A stretch of 64,000 nucleotides of DNA from Arthrobacter methylotrophus (GTDB lineage Bacteria > Actinomycetota > Actinomycetes > Actinomycetales > Micrococcaceae): assembly GCF_039539965.1 (NCBI RefSeq), contig NZ_BAABED010000001.1, positions 3,968,001 to 4,032,000 on the forward strand, written 5' to 3'. Below the pieces are notes generated by a model. That model did no database searches. It was not told the origin of the DNA and worked only from the letters and a program-made list of their open reading frames with translations. Shown piece after piece: positions 8,889-17,342 of the stretch; the stretch's first letter is position 1, and every line of letters begins with the position of its first letter. A program made the position numbers and the translations under genes.

Positions 8889-9194
8889 TCAGACGGGTGA
8901 CCATTTCCCCCGCATACGGCGCAGCACGTAGAGGTTCCCTGTGAGGGCCACGCGTTCGACGGCGTCGCGCATCATGGCTGCCGACGCGCGGGCCTCGCTG
9001 TTCTCGCCCGGATAGTCGCGCGGCTCCACGAGGAAACGAAGGCTGATCTGGGGGACGCCGCCAACGATGTCCAATTGATTGGATTCGACGTGGTGTCGTG
9101 TTTCCATGGCCTCAACCGCCGCGGCCATCACCGATTCCGGTGGATTGCCCGGCTTGAGCCCGGTGATCTTCAACTTGGTTTGGAACGACGGCAT
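8889..9194 (-). CDS. Conserved hypothetical protein, 101 residues
   Basis: A small soluble protein starting MPSFQTKLKITGLKPGNPPE with an alternating pattern that suggests a mixed alpha/beta fold; it ends in a basic stretch (YVLRRMRGKWSPV). No catalytic motif or membrane segment. Codon usage is like the neighbours, which supports a real gene. The 140 bases before its stop, after the DedA gene, show no gene. Function unknown. Confidence 0.6.
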   Translation of the reverse strand: MPSFQTKLKITGLKPGNPPESVMAAAVEAMETRHHVESNQLDIVGGVPQISLRFLVEPRDYPGENSEARASAAMMRDAVERVALTGNLYVLRRMRGKWSPV

Positions 9195-9207
9195 CCCTCA
9201 ACCCTAA

Positions 9208-9360
9208 ACGCTCGCTCACGTAAGGCGCTCCTACCGGAAACGCTCGCTCAGCTGATGTGAGCGAGCGTCCCAAAAAGACCCTGATAAATGAGCGAGGGTT
9301 TCCAAAAGACCCGCATATGTGAGCGAGCGTCGGAGAGGGCCCAACGCTCACTCACTTATG
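9208..9360. repeat. GTGAGCGAGCGT repeat cluster, family B site 2
   Basis: The densest cluster: inverted units at 9208-9219, 9238-9249 and 9343-9354 (ACGCTCGCTCAC or AACGCTCACTCAC) and forward units at 9257-9268, about 9289-9297 (degenerate, ATGAGCGAGGGT) and 9319-9330. The units are spaced about 30 bases apart with a short A/C-rich linker such as CCAAAAAGACC. It fills the gap before the hydrogenase operon. Confidence 0.75.
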
Positions 9361-9423
9361 AACCCAGGTGGGTGGTTGCGCTTTGTCTTGAGCAAGCCTA
9401 TCTTGGCAGGAAGGAGTGCCAGC

Positions 9424-9753
9424 ATGCACGAACTCTCAATCACGCAGAGCCTTGTTGATGCCGTTCTGGAACGTACCGGAGAACGGACAGTCACCGGCGT
9501 GAATCTTAGAATTGGACCGCTTTCTGGCGTACTGCCTGACGCCATGCGTTTTTGCTTCGACATTGTTTCCGCAGATACTCCGCTCGCCGGAGCACAACTG
9601 AAGATCGATGAACCACGAGGCCTGGCTCGATGCAGAAACTGCCGCACGGAATTTGAACTAAACGACCCGATCCTGCTCTGTCCATGCGGAAGCGCCGACG
9701 TCGAAGTGCTCAGCGGCCGCGAACTCATGGTGATGTCTGTGGAGGTGGCTTGA
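9424..9753 (+). CDS. hypA: Hydrogenase nickel-insertion protein HypA
   Basis: 109 residues. MHELSITQSL supplies the N-terminal Met-His-Glu nickel site; the zinc site is Cys70/Cys73 (CRNC) and Cys86/Cys88 (CPCG). HypA hands nickel to the hydrogenase large-subunit precursor with HypB. I start at ATG 9424, since MHE must be terminal for nickel binding and AGGAAGGAG lies 7-15 bases upstream; the frame upstream of it is spurious. First gene of the hydrogenase operon; three bases separate it from hypB. The CxC in the second zinc pair is shorter than the usual CxxC. Confidence 0.93.
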   Translation: MHELSITQSLVDAVLERTGERTVTGVNLRIGPLSGVLPDAMRFCFDIVSADTPLAGAQLKIDEPRGLARCRNCRTEFELNDPILLCPCGSADVEVLSGRELMVMSVEVA

Positions 9754-9756
9754 GGA

Positions 9757-10569
9757 ATGTGTACAACATGCGGATGCGGCGACGAGACGAACACCAGGGT
9801 CTCTGCCCGCGATGGAGCAACGTTGAGACACGAACACCCGCACGAACACCCACATGACCACGACCACGAACACGAGCACCACCCCGTAACCATCACGCTC
9901 GAGCAAAACCTGCTCGCCAAAAACGACCTGCTCGCGGCGAGGAACCGCGGTTGGTTGGCCGGCCGCGGAATCCAGGCGCTGAACGTGATGAGTTCCCCCG
10001 GAGCGGGCAAGACCACCCTCCTGGTCCGGACGCTCACCGACCTCGGTGCGAAACTGCAGGCCGGCGTCATCGAGGGCGACCAGGAGACCTCCCTCGATGC
10101 AGACCGGATCCGGGCCGTTGGCCGTCCGGTCATCCAAATCAACACGGGAGCCGGTTGCCACCTCGACGCCGATATGCTCCAGCGCGGCCTCGACGCCTTG
10201 GACCCGCAGCCGGGATCCACGGTTTTCGTCGAGAACGTCGGCAACCTCGTGTGTCCTGCGCTCTTTGACCTCGGCGAAAATGCCAAGGTAGTCATCATTT
10301 CAGTGACGGAAGGTGATGATAAACCGCAGAAATACCCGCACATGTTCATGGCAGCCGATCTGGTGATCGTCAACAAATCCGATCTGCTCCCCTATGTTGA
10401 TTTCGACGTCGACGATTGCTTGCGGCAGATCCGGCAGATCAACCCGCGCACCGATTTCCTGGTTCTCTCCGCCACTACAGGTGACGGCCTTGCCGCTTGG
10501 TATGACTGGCTAGACGGCTCCACATCCCGGTCAGATTCCTTGACTGAATCTCTATCAGACGCACATTGA
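9757..10569 (+). CDS. hypB: Hydrogenase nickel-incorporation GTPase HypB
   Basis: 270 residues. The N-terminus MCTTCGCG is the high-affinity CxxCGC nickel site. A histidine-rich stretch follows at residues 25-42 (alternating His with Glu, Asp and Pro), a nickel store found in many HypB proteins. The GTPase domain has P-loop SSPGAGKTTLL (79-89), switch region EGDQETSLDADR, ENVGNLVCPALFDLG (metal-binding Cys and GTP switch) and NKSDLL for guanine specificity. Works with HypA to load nickel into HhyL. Lies between hypA (3 bases) and hhyS (30 bases). Confidence 0.94.
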   Translation: MCTTCGCGDETNTRVSARDGATLRHEHPHEHPHDHDHEHEHHPVTITLEQNLLAKNDLLAARNRGWLAGRGIQALNVMSSPGAGKTTLLVRTLTDLGAKLQAGVIEGDQETSLDADRIRAVGRPVIQINTGAGCHLDADMLQRGLDALDPQPGSTVFVENVGNLVCPALFDLGENAKVVIISVTEGDDKPQKYPHMFMAADLVIVNKSDLLPYVDFDVDDCLRQIRQINPRTDFLVLSATTGDGLAAWYDWLDGSTSRSDSLTESLSDAH

Positions 10570-10599
10570 GCCCGGTTCGGGCCACTGAAAGAGGCAACG

Positions 10600-11658
10600 A
10601 TGCCTACCGAAACTTCCCTCAAGGCCGAAGAAGCCCTTATTCACGTGCTGTGGATCAACGCCGGACTCAGTTGCGACGGCGATTCGGTCGCCTTGACTGC
10701 GGCCACCCAACCAAGCGTCGAGGAGATCGCGCTCGGCGCCCTGCCCGGCTTGCCACGCATCGCCATGCATTGGCCCCTGATCGATTTCGAGTGCGGTCCC
10801 CAGGAGGGAGCCGATGACTTCCTCGAGTGGTTCCGGAAGGCTGACCGCGGTGAGCTGGAGCCTTTTGTCCTGGTGGTTGAGGGGTCCATCCCCAATGAAA
10901 AACTGCACGACGACGGCGGCTACTGGTGCGGATTCGGCAACGACGTCAACACCGGTCAACCGATAACTACGAGCGAGTGGTTGGACCGCCTCGCGCCAAA
11001 GGCCACCGCGATCATCGCCGCAGGAACATGCGCAACGTACGGCGGCATCCATGCGATGGCCGGCAATCCGACGGGCGCCATGGGAGTCCCCGACTACTTA
11101 GGCTACGACTGGAAGTCCAAGGCCGGCATCCCGATCGTCTGCGTGCCTGGCTGCCCCATCCAGCCGGACAACCTCTCCGAAACCATGACCTACCTGCTGT
11201 ACCAGGCGACTGGGCAAGCCCCCATGATTCCGCTGGATGACGCACTGCGGCCAACGTGGTTGTTCGGCAAGACGGTCCATGAAGGCTGCGACCGTGCGGG
11301 CTATTACGAACAGGGCGATTTCGCCACCGAATACGGCTCGCCGAAGTGCATCGTCAAGCTCGGCTGCTGGGGTCCGGTGGTCAAGTGCAACGTCCCCAAG
11401 CGCGGCTGGATGAACGGGATCGGCGGTTGCCCGAATGTCGGCGGGATCTGCATCGGCTGCACCATGCCCGGCTTCCCGGACAAGTTCATGCCGTTCATGG
11501 ACGAGCCTCCCGGAGGCAAGCTGTCCACCAACTCGATCAAGCCCTACGGCTCCGCGATCAGGGCACTGCGGAACATCACCACCCACACCCTGGACCAGGA
11601 GCCCAAGTGGCGCCGGCCCGGAAGCGAACTCCTTACTGGCGCGAAGCGCACTTGGTAA
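10600..11658 (+). CDS. hhyS: [NiFe] hydrogenase small subunit, group 1h type
   Basis: 352 residues with no twin-arginine signal, as in the actinobacterial high-affinity group 1h enzymes, so it stays at the cytoplasmic face. Proximal cluster motif NAGLSCDGDSVAL (Cys25, Asp28) has the Asp described for oxygen-tolerant group 1h enzymes. Further Fe-S cysteines are in AGTCATYGG, VCVPGCPIQPDN, VHEGCDRAGYY, KLGCWGPVVKCN and GGICIGCTMPGFPDKF. It passes electrons from the Ni-Fe site to the respiratory chain. RBS GAAAGAGG lies 9 bases before ATG 10600. Group call rests on motif recognition plus operon context. Confidence 0.92.
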   Translation: MPTETSLKAEEALIHVLWINAGLSCDGDSVALTAATQPSVEEIALGALPGLPRIAMHWPLIDFECGPQEGADDFLEWFRKADRGELEPFVLVVEGSIPNEKLHDDGGYWCGFGNDVNTGQPITTSEWLDRLAPKATAIIAAGTCATYGGIHAMAGNPTGAMGVPDYLGYDWKSKAGIPIVCVPGCPIQPDNLSETMTYLLYQATGQAPMIPLDDALRPTWLFGKTVHEGCDRAGYYEQGDFATEYGSPKCIVKLGCWGPVVKCNVPKRGWMNGIGGCPNVGGICIGCTMPGFPDKFMPFMDEPPGGKLSTNSIKPYGSAIRALRNITTHTLDQEPKWRRPGSELLTGAKRTW

Positions 11659-11689
11659 CCACCCCCCTCTTCCAGACAGGCGAAGCACA

Positions 11690-13483
11690 ATGACCTCCAC
11701 TATTCCGATGAATTCCGGGAGCGAAACGGGCAACAACAAGCTGGTGGAGATGAACTGGGACCCCATCACCAGGATCGTCGGCAGCCTCGGCATCTACACC
11801 AAGATCGATTTCGCGAACAACCAGGTTGTGGAATGCAAGAGCACGTCCTCAATCTTCCGGGGTTACTCCATCTTCATGAAGGGCAAGGACCCGCGGGACG
11901 CCCACTTCATCACCAGCCGCATCTGCGGGATCTGCGGCGACAACCACGCCACGTGTTCCTGTTACGCACAAAACATGGCCTACGGCGTGAAACCGCCGAA
12001 CCTCGGTGAATGGATCGTGAACCTGGGCGAGGCGGCCGAATACATGTTCGACCACAACATTTTCCAGGAAAACCTGGTGGGCGTGGACTACTGCGAAAAG
12101 ATGGTGTCCGAAACCAACCCCGGCGTCCTGGCCAAGGCTGAGAACACCCGCGCACCGCACGAGGCCGAGCACGGCTACCGCACCATCGCAGACATCATGC
12201 GCTCGTTGAACCCGTTCACCGGCGAGTTCTACCGTGAGGCGCTCCAAGTCAGCCGTGCCACGCGTGAAATGTTCTGCCTCATGGAAGGCCGGCACGTGCA
12301 CCCTTCCACGCTCTACCCGGGCGGCGTGGGAACGGTAGCCACCATCCAGCTGATGACGGACTACATCACGCGGCTCATGCGCTATGTCGAGTTCATGAAG
12401 AAGGTCGTCCCCATGCACGATGACCTGTTCGACTTCTTCTACGAAGCGCTCCCCGGTTACGAACAAGTAGGCCTGCGCCGCACGCTGCTTGGTTGCTGGG
12501 GATCCCTCCAGGATCCGGACTATTGCAATTTCGAGTACAAGGACATGACGCAGTGGGGCCGGAAGATGTTCGTCACCCCGGGAGTGGTGGTGGACGGCAA
12601 GCTCGTCACCACAGACCTGGTTCGCATCAACCTGGGCATCCGGATCATGCTCGGGTCGTCCTATTACGAGGACTGGGAAGATCAGGAAATGTTCGTCACC
12701 CGCGATCCCCTGGGCAACCCGGTGGACCGCAGGCACCCGTGGAACCAGCACACCAACCCGAGGCCGCAAAAGCGGGATCTCTCGGAGAAGTACAGCTGGG
12801 TGATGTCTCCGCGGTGGTTCGACGGTCAGGACAACCTGGCACTGGACACGGGCGGTGGACCGCTGGCACGGCTCTGGGCGACTGCGCTGGCCGGACTGGT
12901 GGATATCGGCTACATCAAGGCCACCGGAACCAGCGTGCAAATCAACCTGCCGAAGACCGCGTTGAAGGGTCCCGTGTCCTTCGAGTGGAAAGTTCCACAG
13001 TGGAGCAACACCATCGAACGCAACCGGGCCCGGACCTACTTCCAGGCCTATGCCGCCGCGGCAGCCTTGCACTTCGCGGAAAAGGCTTTGGAGGAGATCC
13101 GCGCCGGCCGCACCAAGACCTGGGAAACCTTCACGGTCCCGGACGAAGCCATCAGCTGCGGCTTCACCGAGGCGGTGCGGGGTGTCCTGTCCCACCACAT
13201 GGTGATCCGCGACGGCAAGATCGCCAACTACCACCCGTATCCCCCGACCCCATGGAACGCGAGCCCCACGGATTCGTCCGGAACCGCAGGACCCTATGAG
13301 GATGCCGTGCAAGGACAACCGATCTTCGAGGAGAATGATCGGGAGCATTTCAAAGGCATCGACATCATGCGCACGGTCCGCAGCTTCGACCCCTGCCTTC
13401 CGTGCGGCGTCCACATGTACCTGGGCAACGGCCAGACCTTGGAGAAGCTGCACTCCCCCACCCAGACCCTGACTGGGGAGTAA
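11690..13483 (+). CDS. hhyL: [NiFe] hydrogenase large subunit precursor, group 1h type
   Basis: 597 residues from ATG 11690. The L1 motif is RICGICGDNH (Cys79, Cys82) and the L2 motif DPCLPCGVH (Cys569, Cys572): the four cysteines that hold Ni and Fe(CN)2CO. After His575 there is a 22-residue tail beginning MYLGNG that the endopeptidase encoded at 17339 should remove after nickel insertion. Group 1h enzymes oxidise atmospheric H2 at trace levels and sustain starving or dormant actinobacteria. The frame is open upstream to 11435, but that part is antiphase sequence of hhyS. Confidence 0.94.
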   Translation: MTSTIPMNSGSETGNNKLVEMNWDPITRIVGSLGIYTKIDFANNQVVECKSTSSIFRGYSIFMKGKDPRDAHFITSRICGICGDNHATCSCYAQNMAYGVKPPNLGEWIVNLGEAAEYMFDHNIFQENLVGVDYCEKMVSETNPGVLAKAENTRAPHEAEHGYRTIADIMRSLNPFTGEFYREALQVSRATREMFCLMEGRHVHPSTLYPGGVGTVATIQLMTDYITRLMRYVEFMKKVVPMHDDLFDFFYEALPGYEQVGLRRTLLGCWGSLQDPDYCNFEYKDMTQWGRKMFVTPGVVVDGKLVTTDLVRINLGIRIMLGSSYYEDWEDQEMFVTRDPLGNPVDRRHPWNQHTNPRPQKRDLSEKYSWVMSPRWFDGQDNLALDTGGGPLARLWATALAGLVDIGYIKATGTSVQINLPKTALKGPVSFEWKVPQWSNTIERNRARTYFQAYAAAAALHFAEKALEEIRAGRTKTWETFTVPDEAISCGFTEAVRGVLSHHMVIRDGKIANYHPYPPTPWNASPTDSSGTAGPYEDAVQGQPIFEENDREHFKGIDIMRTVRSFDPCLPCGVHMYLGNGQTLEKLHSPTQTLTGE

Positions 13484-13490
13484 GAGCGCC

Positions 13491-14438
13491 ATGCACGGCG
13501 GGGACCGGGCGCAACAGGCGGGCGACAGAATCAGCATCCTCCTCGATGCCCTCGGCGCCGGTGGAGCAGTTGCCCGCGGACGCGCCGAGGACCTCGTGCG
13601 GGAGGTGACCGATCTCTACGGCGCCGGGCTCGAGCGGATCTTGGAAATCCTCGACGACCAGGGAAAGCTCGACGACGACACTCTCGGCGCGCTGGCCGCG
13701 GACGGGCTCGTGTCGGGCTTGTTGATCATCCACGGGCTGCACCCGCACAACCTGGAACAAAGAGTGGCCGCGGCGCTCGACAGTGTGAGGCCGTATCTCG
13801 GGTCCCATGGCGGCGACGTGGAATTGTTGGACATTGGCCCGGAGGGCGTGGTGCGGTTGAAGCTGCTTGGCACGTGCCAGGGCTGCCCGTCGTCGTCGGT
13901 CACGCTCAAGTACGCCGTCGAGGAGGCGATCGAAACCGCAGCCCCTGAAGTGACTTCGATCGAAGTGGTCGAAGAGGAAAAGCATGCCGCCACGCCTGCG
14001 CTTATCCCCGTGGAAGCGCTCATGGTGCGGGTCGCCGATCACGGGACGGCCGCCGTCGGGCACCCGTCCCAACGAGAGCTCTCCGGATCGTGGGAGCCGG
14101 TGCCCGAGATCGCGGGCCTTGAGCCCGGCGAGGTGGCGGGCTTCCTCGTGGGCGATTACCCGGTGTTGGCCTGCCGGACGGGCCAGGACGTCTACGCTTA
14201 CCGCGATTATTGCCCACGCTGCATGGGATCCATGAAAGGGGCGGCCCTCCAACGGGCCCTCGCGGCGCCCACCAGCGGAGGCCTGTTGCGTTGTCCCAGT
14301 TGCCGCAGCCACTTCGACGTGCGTCGGGCTGGCGCCTGCCTTGAGGACAAGGCCGTGCATCTGGATCCCCTCCCCTTGTTGGTTCGCGACGGCGTGATGT
14401 CAGTGGCCGTCCCGGCGACATCGGGGCATGGGAGCTGA
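13491..14438 (+). CDS. NifU-like domain fused to a Rieske-like domain with altered ligands
   Basis: 315 residues. Residues about 88-160 are a NifU C-terminal-type domain with GTCQGCPSSSVTLKYAVEEA (Cys129, Cys132), which carries or transfers an Fe-S cluster. Residues about 200-310 resemble a Rieske ferredoxin (GFLVGDYPVLACRTGQDVYA, later FDVRRAG), but where Rieske domains have CxH and CxxH this one has CPRC (241/244) and CPSC (268/271). It follows hhyL by seven bases and probably serves cluster assembly or electron transfer for the hydrogenase. NifU/Rieske-like genes are known neighbours of group 1h hydrogenases. Confidence 0.8.
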   Translation: MHGGDRAQQAGDRISILLDALGAGGAVARGRAEDLVREVTDLYGAGLERILEILDDQGKLDDDTLGALAADGLVSGLLIIHGLHPHNLEQRVAAALDSVRPYLGSHGGDVELLDIGPEGVVRLKLLGTCQGCPSSSVTLKYAVEEAIETAAPEVTSIEVVEEEKHAATPALIPVEALMVRVADHGTAAVGHPSQRELSGSWEPVPEIAGLEPGEVAGFLVGDYPVLACRTGQDVYAYRDYCPRCMGSMKGAALQRALAAPTSGGLLRCPSCRSHFDVRRAGACLEDKAVHLDPLPLLVRDGVMSVAVPATSGHGS

Positions 14439-14439
14439 G

Positions 14440-15141
14440 ATGGCCGGCACGAGCGCCAACGGCCTGCCGCTTGCCTTGCTGCGCCGGATCGCCTCCGTGA
14501 GGCCGGCTCCGGCAGCCGGCGAGCGCTGCGAGATGTGCGGGGAGCCTATCCCCGACGAGCACCAGCACGTAGTGGACATCGAGAGCCATGCCATGATGTG
14601 CACCTGCCGGCCCTGCTATCTCCTGTTCACCGACAGTACCGCCCACTTGCGTTACCGTTCCGTGCCGGACAGGTACCTCTCGTTCCCGGACTTCGAGCTT
14701 GGTCCGGGCCAGTGGGATGAGCTGGAGATTCCCGTGGGCTTGGCCTTCTTTTTCCGGAGTTCCACGCTTGATCGGACGGTCGCGTTCTATCCAGGTCCCG
14801 CAGGCGCGACCGAATCCGAACTCCCCCTCGACGCTTGGGACGCTGTGCTGGTACGTAACGCATCGCTTTCCGTGGCGGCTCCGGACACTGAGGCCCTCCT
14901 GATCCGCGGCCCCGGCGCCGATCGTCCGCAAGCCGACTGCCATTTGGTCCCCGTGGACGCCTGCTATGAACTGGTCGGGCAGCTCCGGCGCGTCTGGCGA
15001 GGGTTCGACGGCGGACAAGAGGCCCGCGGGCAGCTCGCCGAATTCTTCGCGCGGGTCGGCAGGCGAAGCAAGCCCCTTCGTGAGGACAACCGGGGCCCGA
15101 CGACAGCCGCATGTCCGTGCAGGGAGGCCCGCAATGACTGA
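14440..15141 (+). CDS. Hydrogenase-operon accessory protein with a cysteine-rich N-terminus (DUF5947-like)
   Basis: 233 residues from ATG 14440 (ATG 14428, overlapping the previous stop, is equally possible). Near the N-terminus are CEMCGEPIPDEHQHVVDIES and MCTCRPCYLLF: five Cys and several His that could bind zinc or an Fe-S cluster, followed by a beta-rich domain rich in aromatic residues. I recall this architecture from group 1h hydrogenase operons under a DUF5947 label; the number is from memory. It overlaps the next gene by eight bases. Role in hydrogenase maturation or electron transfer is inferred only from position. Confidence 0.65.
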   Translation: MAGTSANGLPLALLRRIASVRPAPAAGERCEMCGEPIPDEHQHVVDIESHAMMCTCRPCYLLFTDSTAHLRYRSVPDRYLSFPDFELGPGQWDELEIPVGLAFFFRSSTLDRTVAFYPGPAGATESELPLDAWDAVLVRNASLSVAAPDTEALLIRGPGADRPQADCHLVPVDACYELVGQLRRVWRGFDGGQEARGQLAEFFARVGRRSKPLREDNRGPTTAACPCREARND

Positions 15142-15787
15142 TCTCACCTTCACCGTGCTGGATGTCCACCCCGAGCCATACGCTGCTGCCCCGCAGCTAA
15201 CGGCCCGGCTGCGGGTGACGGAGTCCACCGGCGCCGAGGTGCACGCCATCGCGCTGCGCTGCCAAGTGCGCATCCTCCCGCAGCGCCGCGGCTATGCACC
15301 CGAGGAGGAACCCGGCTTGCTTGACCTGTTCGGCGAGCGCGGCCGGTGGCCAGCCACTCTAAAGTCTTTCCTGTGGTTGCAGTGCAGCACCATGGTGCAG
15401 GGGTTCACTGGTGCCGCCGACGTGGATCTCGCTTTGCCGTGCACCTTCGACTTCGACGTCGCGGCCTCAAAGTACCTCCATGCACTGCGCGAGGGCGAGA
15501 TCCCGCTTGAGTTCCTGTTCTCCGGCACCGTCTTCACGAAGGGCCTGACAGGGTTCGGCGTGGAACAAGTGCCGTGGGACCTTGAGGCGTCCTACCGCCT
15601 TCCTGTTGCTGCGTGGCACCAGTTGATGGACCTCTATTTTCCCAACACCGGGTGGATCCGCCTGGACCGGGAGGTGCTCGCGGCGCTGTCGCAGTACAAA
15701 TCGGCGCGGGGCCTCACCTCATGGGACGAGACCGTGGAGGCGTTGCTTTCCGGCAACGCCGCGGTGGCGGGAGAGGCATTGCCATGA
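15134..15787 (+). CDS. Hydrogenase-operon accessory protein (DUF6084-like)
   Basis: 217 residues from ATG 15134, which sits inside the end of the previous gene. Starts MTDLTFTVLDVHPEPYAAAP, then an alternating beta pattern (LRVTESTGAEVHAIALRCQV), so probably a beta-sandwich; no catalytic motif, no membrane segment. Contains conserved-looking WLQCSTMVQGFTG and FDFDVAASKYLHAL. Such a protein is regularly found in group 1h operons (label DUF6084 from memory), function unknown. It overlaps the following gene by four bases (ATGA), implying coupled translation and a shared complex or pathway. Confidence 0.62.
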   Translation: MTDLTFTVLDVHPEPYAAAPQLTARLRVTESTGAEVHAIALRCQVRILPQRRGYAPEEEPGLLDLFGERGRWPATLKSFLWLQCSTMVQGFTGAADVDLALPCTFDFDVAASKYLHALREGEIPLEFLFSGTVFTKGLTGFGVEQVPWDLEASYRLPVAAWHQLMDLYFPNTGWIRLDREVLAALSQYKSARGLTSWDETVEALLSGNAAVAGEALP

Positions 15788-17223
15788 ACATGAGCCTGAG
15801 CCTTGCACGCGCCGTCGCGGACGCCGTCCTCTATGAGGGCTATCTGCTATACCCCTACCGCGCATCCTCGCAGAAGAACCAGTCCCGCTGGCAGTTCGGG
15901 ATCCTGGGTCCGCCGGGGGCGGCTCTGGCAGGGGTGGGGGAAGAGCCGGACATGTTCGCCGATTGCCTCCTCAACCCTGGTCCGCAGGCCGCAGTGGAGG
16001 TCCACCTCCGCTTCCTGCAGCTTCAGACCCGCACGGTGGAAAAAGCGGACGACGGCGGAGGGTTCAGTCCCGTGGGCGAGCTCACCATCGGGGCCAGGCG
16101 TTGGCTGAGCTGGGACGAAGCGATCGAGCAGGAAGTCACGTTGGGGCCGTTTTCCGTGGCTGATTTGATGGCAACGGGCGGGCTCTTGCTTGTACCGGTC
16201 GAGATCGCCGGGGGCACCGACGTCGAGGATTTGGACTCGGACGCCGCGGACCCTGAGGCCGCGGGTGCGGCGACGCTCGCCGGCCGCCTGGTGCGCCGCC
16301 GTCGTGCGCTCCACGGTGACGTCCGGCTGGAAGCCGCCCGCGTCGACAACGGACTGGTCCGATTGCGCGTGACCGCCGTCAATACCGGAGCCAAAAATGC
16401 TGCCGCGCTGCCGGAACCGGCGGGCAAACAGGACGCCATAGCCCTCTCGTTCATCGGAACGCACGTGCTTTTGAGCGCACATGATGCCGATTTCGTTTCG
16501 CTTCTCGACCCCCCGGACGCGATGCTTGGAGCCGTTCAATCGTGTGCCCAGCACCGTTGCTGGCCTGTGCTTGCCGGTCCGGAGGGGCAACGTGATGTGC
16601 TTCTGGTCTCGCCGATCATCCTGTACGACCACCCCGTGGTGGCCCCTGAAAGTTCAGTGGCCTTGTACGACTCCACCGAGATCGACGAAATCCTGACGCT
16701 GCGGGTGTTGACGCTCACCGAAGAGGAGAAGGCCGAAGCCCGGGCCACCGACCCACGCGCGGCGGCGATCATCGACCGCTGCGAGGCCATGTCCCCCGAA
16801 GAACTGCAGCAGCTTCACGGAATCCTGCGCAACCCGCATTCCTTGGCCCCCGATGCCGCCGAGGAGCTGCCCTGGTGGGAACCCGAGGCGGAGGCAAGGG
16901 TCCATCCGGAAGTGGACGCCGTCGTGATCAAAGGTGTTCCGGTGGCGCGCGGCAGCCGGGTGCGGGTCAATCCCCGGAGGCGGGCGGATGCGCAGGACCT
17001 GTTCTTCGCCGGCCAGACAGGAAGGGTCACCAGCGTGCATTTCGACGTCGACGGCAGCACCCACGTTGGTTTGGTGCTCGAGCAGGACCCGGCAGCGGAC
17101 CTCCATGAAGGCTACGGCAGGTCCTTCTACTACGCGCCCGATGAGCTTGAACCATTGGAACCGCTTGGATCGGTGCTGCCCGGCAACGATTCGACGATGC
17201 AGGAAGGAAAGGAAGGTCCGTGA
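15784..17223 (+). CDS. Large uncharacterised hydrogenase-operon protein, 479 residues
   Basis: No catalytic family recognised. Opens MNMSLSLARAVADAVLYEGY, LLYPYRASSQKNQSRWQFGI. The body is acidic, with a cysteine-containing central region (SCAQHRCWPVLAG) and a C-terminal stretch, about residues 370-460, that looks like an SH3-like or KOW-like beta barrel (VIKGVPVARGSRVRVNPRRR; GQTGRVTSVHFDVDGSTHVG). Long soluble genes of this kind occur in the same place in group 1h operons. It shares ATGA with the gene before and TGATG with the small gene after it. Confidence 0.6.
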   Translation: MNMSLSLARAVADAVLYEGYLLYPYRASSQKNQSRWQFGILGPPGAALAGVGEEPDMFADCLLNPGPQAAVEVHLRFLQLQTRTVEKADDGGGFSPVGELTIGARRWLSWDEAIEQEVTLGPFSVADLMATGGLLLVPVEIAGGTDVEDLDSDAADPEAAGAATLAGRLVRRRRALHGDVRLEAARVDNGLVRLRVTAVNTGAKNAAALPEPAGKQDAIALSFIGTHVLLSAHDADFVSLLDPPDAMLGAVQSCAQHRCWPVLAGPEGQRDVLLVSPIILYDHPVVAPESSVALYDSTEIDEILTLRVLTLTEEEKAEARATDPRAAAIIDRCEAMSPEELQQLHGILRNPHSLAPDAAEELPWWEPEAEARVHPEVDAVVIKGVPVARGSRVRVNPRRRADAQDLFFAGQTGRVTSVHFDVDGSTHVGLVLEQDPAADLHEGYGRSFYYAPDELEPLEPLGSVLPGNDSTMQEGKEGP

Positions 17224-17342
17224 TGAGGGTTATAGGAATGGCGACCGTCTGGCTGCTTGCCGCTGTGGGTCTTGGCGCGGTTTATGTGGGACTTCGTTCA
17301 ATCCCGGACATCCAGCGCTACATTAAGGTGCGCCGGATGTGA
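17223..17342 (+). CDS. 39-residue single-span membrane peptide in the hydrogenase operon
   Basis: Starts at ATG 17223, sharing bases with the preceding TGA (TGATG), and ends TGA 17340-17342, sharing bases with the GTG start of the endopeptidase. Residues 5-25 (GMATVWLLAAVGLGAVYVGL) form one membrane segment, followed by a short basic tail with RSIPDIQRYIK and VRRM. Overlaps on both sides argue it is translated. A DUF6893-like small protein is my tentative recollection. It could anchor the otherwise soluble hydrogenase or its electron carrier to the membrane. Confidence 0.68.
   Translation: MRVIGMATVWLLAAVGLGAVYVGLRSIPDIQRYIKVRRM

Noticed and set aside
9208..9360. CRISPR-like array before hypA
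   Set aside because: Units are 12-17 bases in mixed orientation with short, similar linkers; there are no unique ~32-base spacers and no cas genes.
9376..9404. Promoter TTGCGC-17-TATCTT before hypA
   Set aside because: The implied start would fall inside the hypA ribosome site, so a promoter at this place is unlikely; not listed.
11849..13537. A 562-codon frame on the minus strand across hhyL
   Set aside because: It is the antisense of the hydrogenase large subunit; the plus-strand gene has all catalytic motifs.
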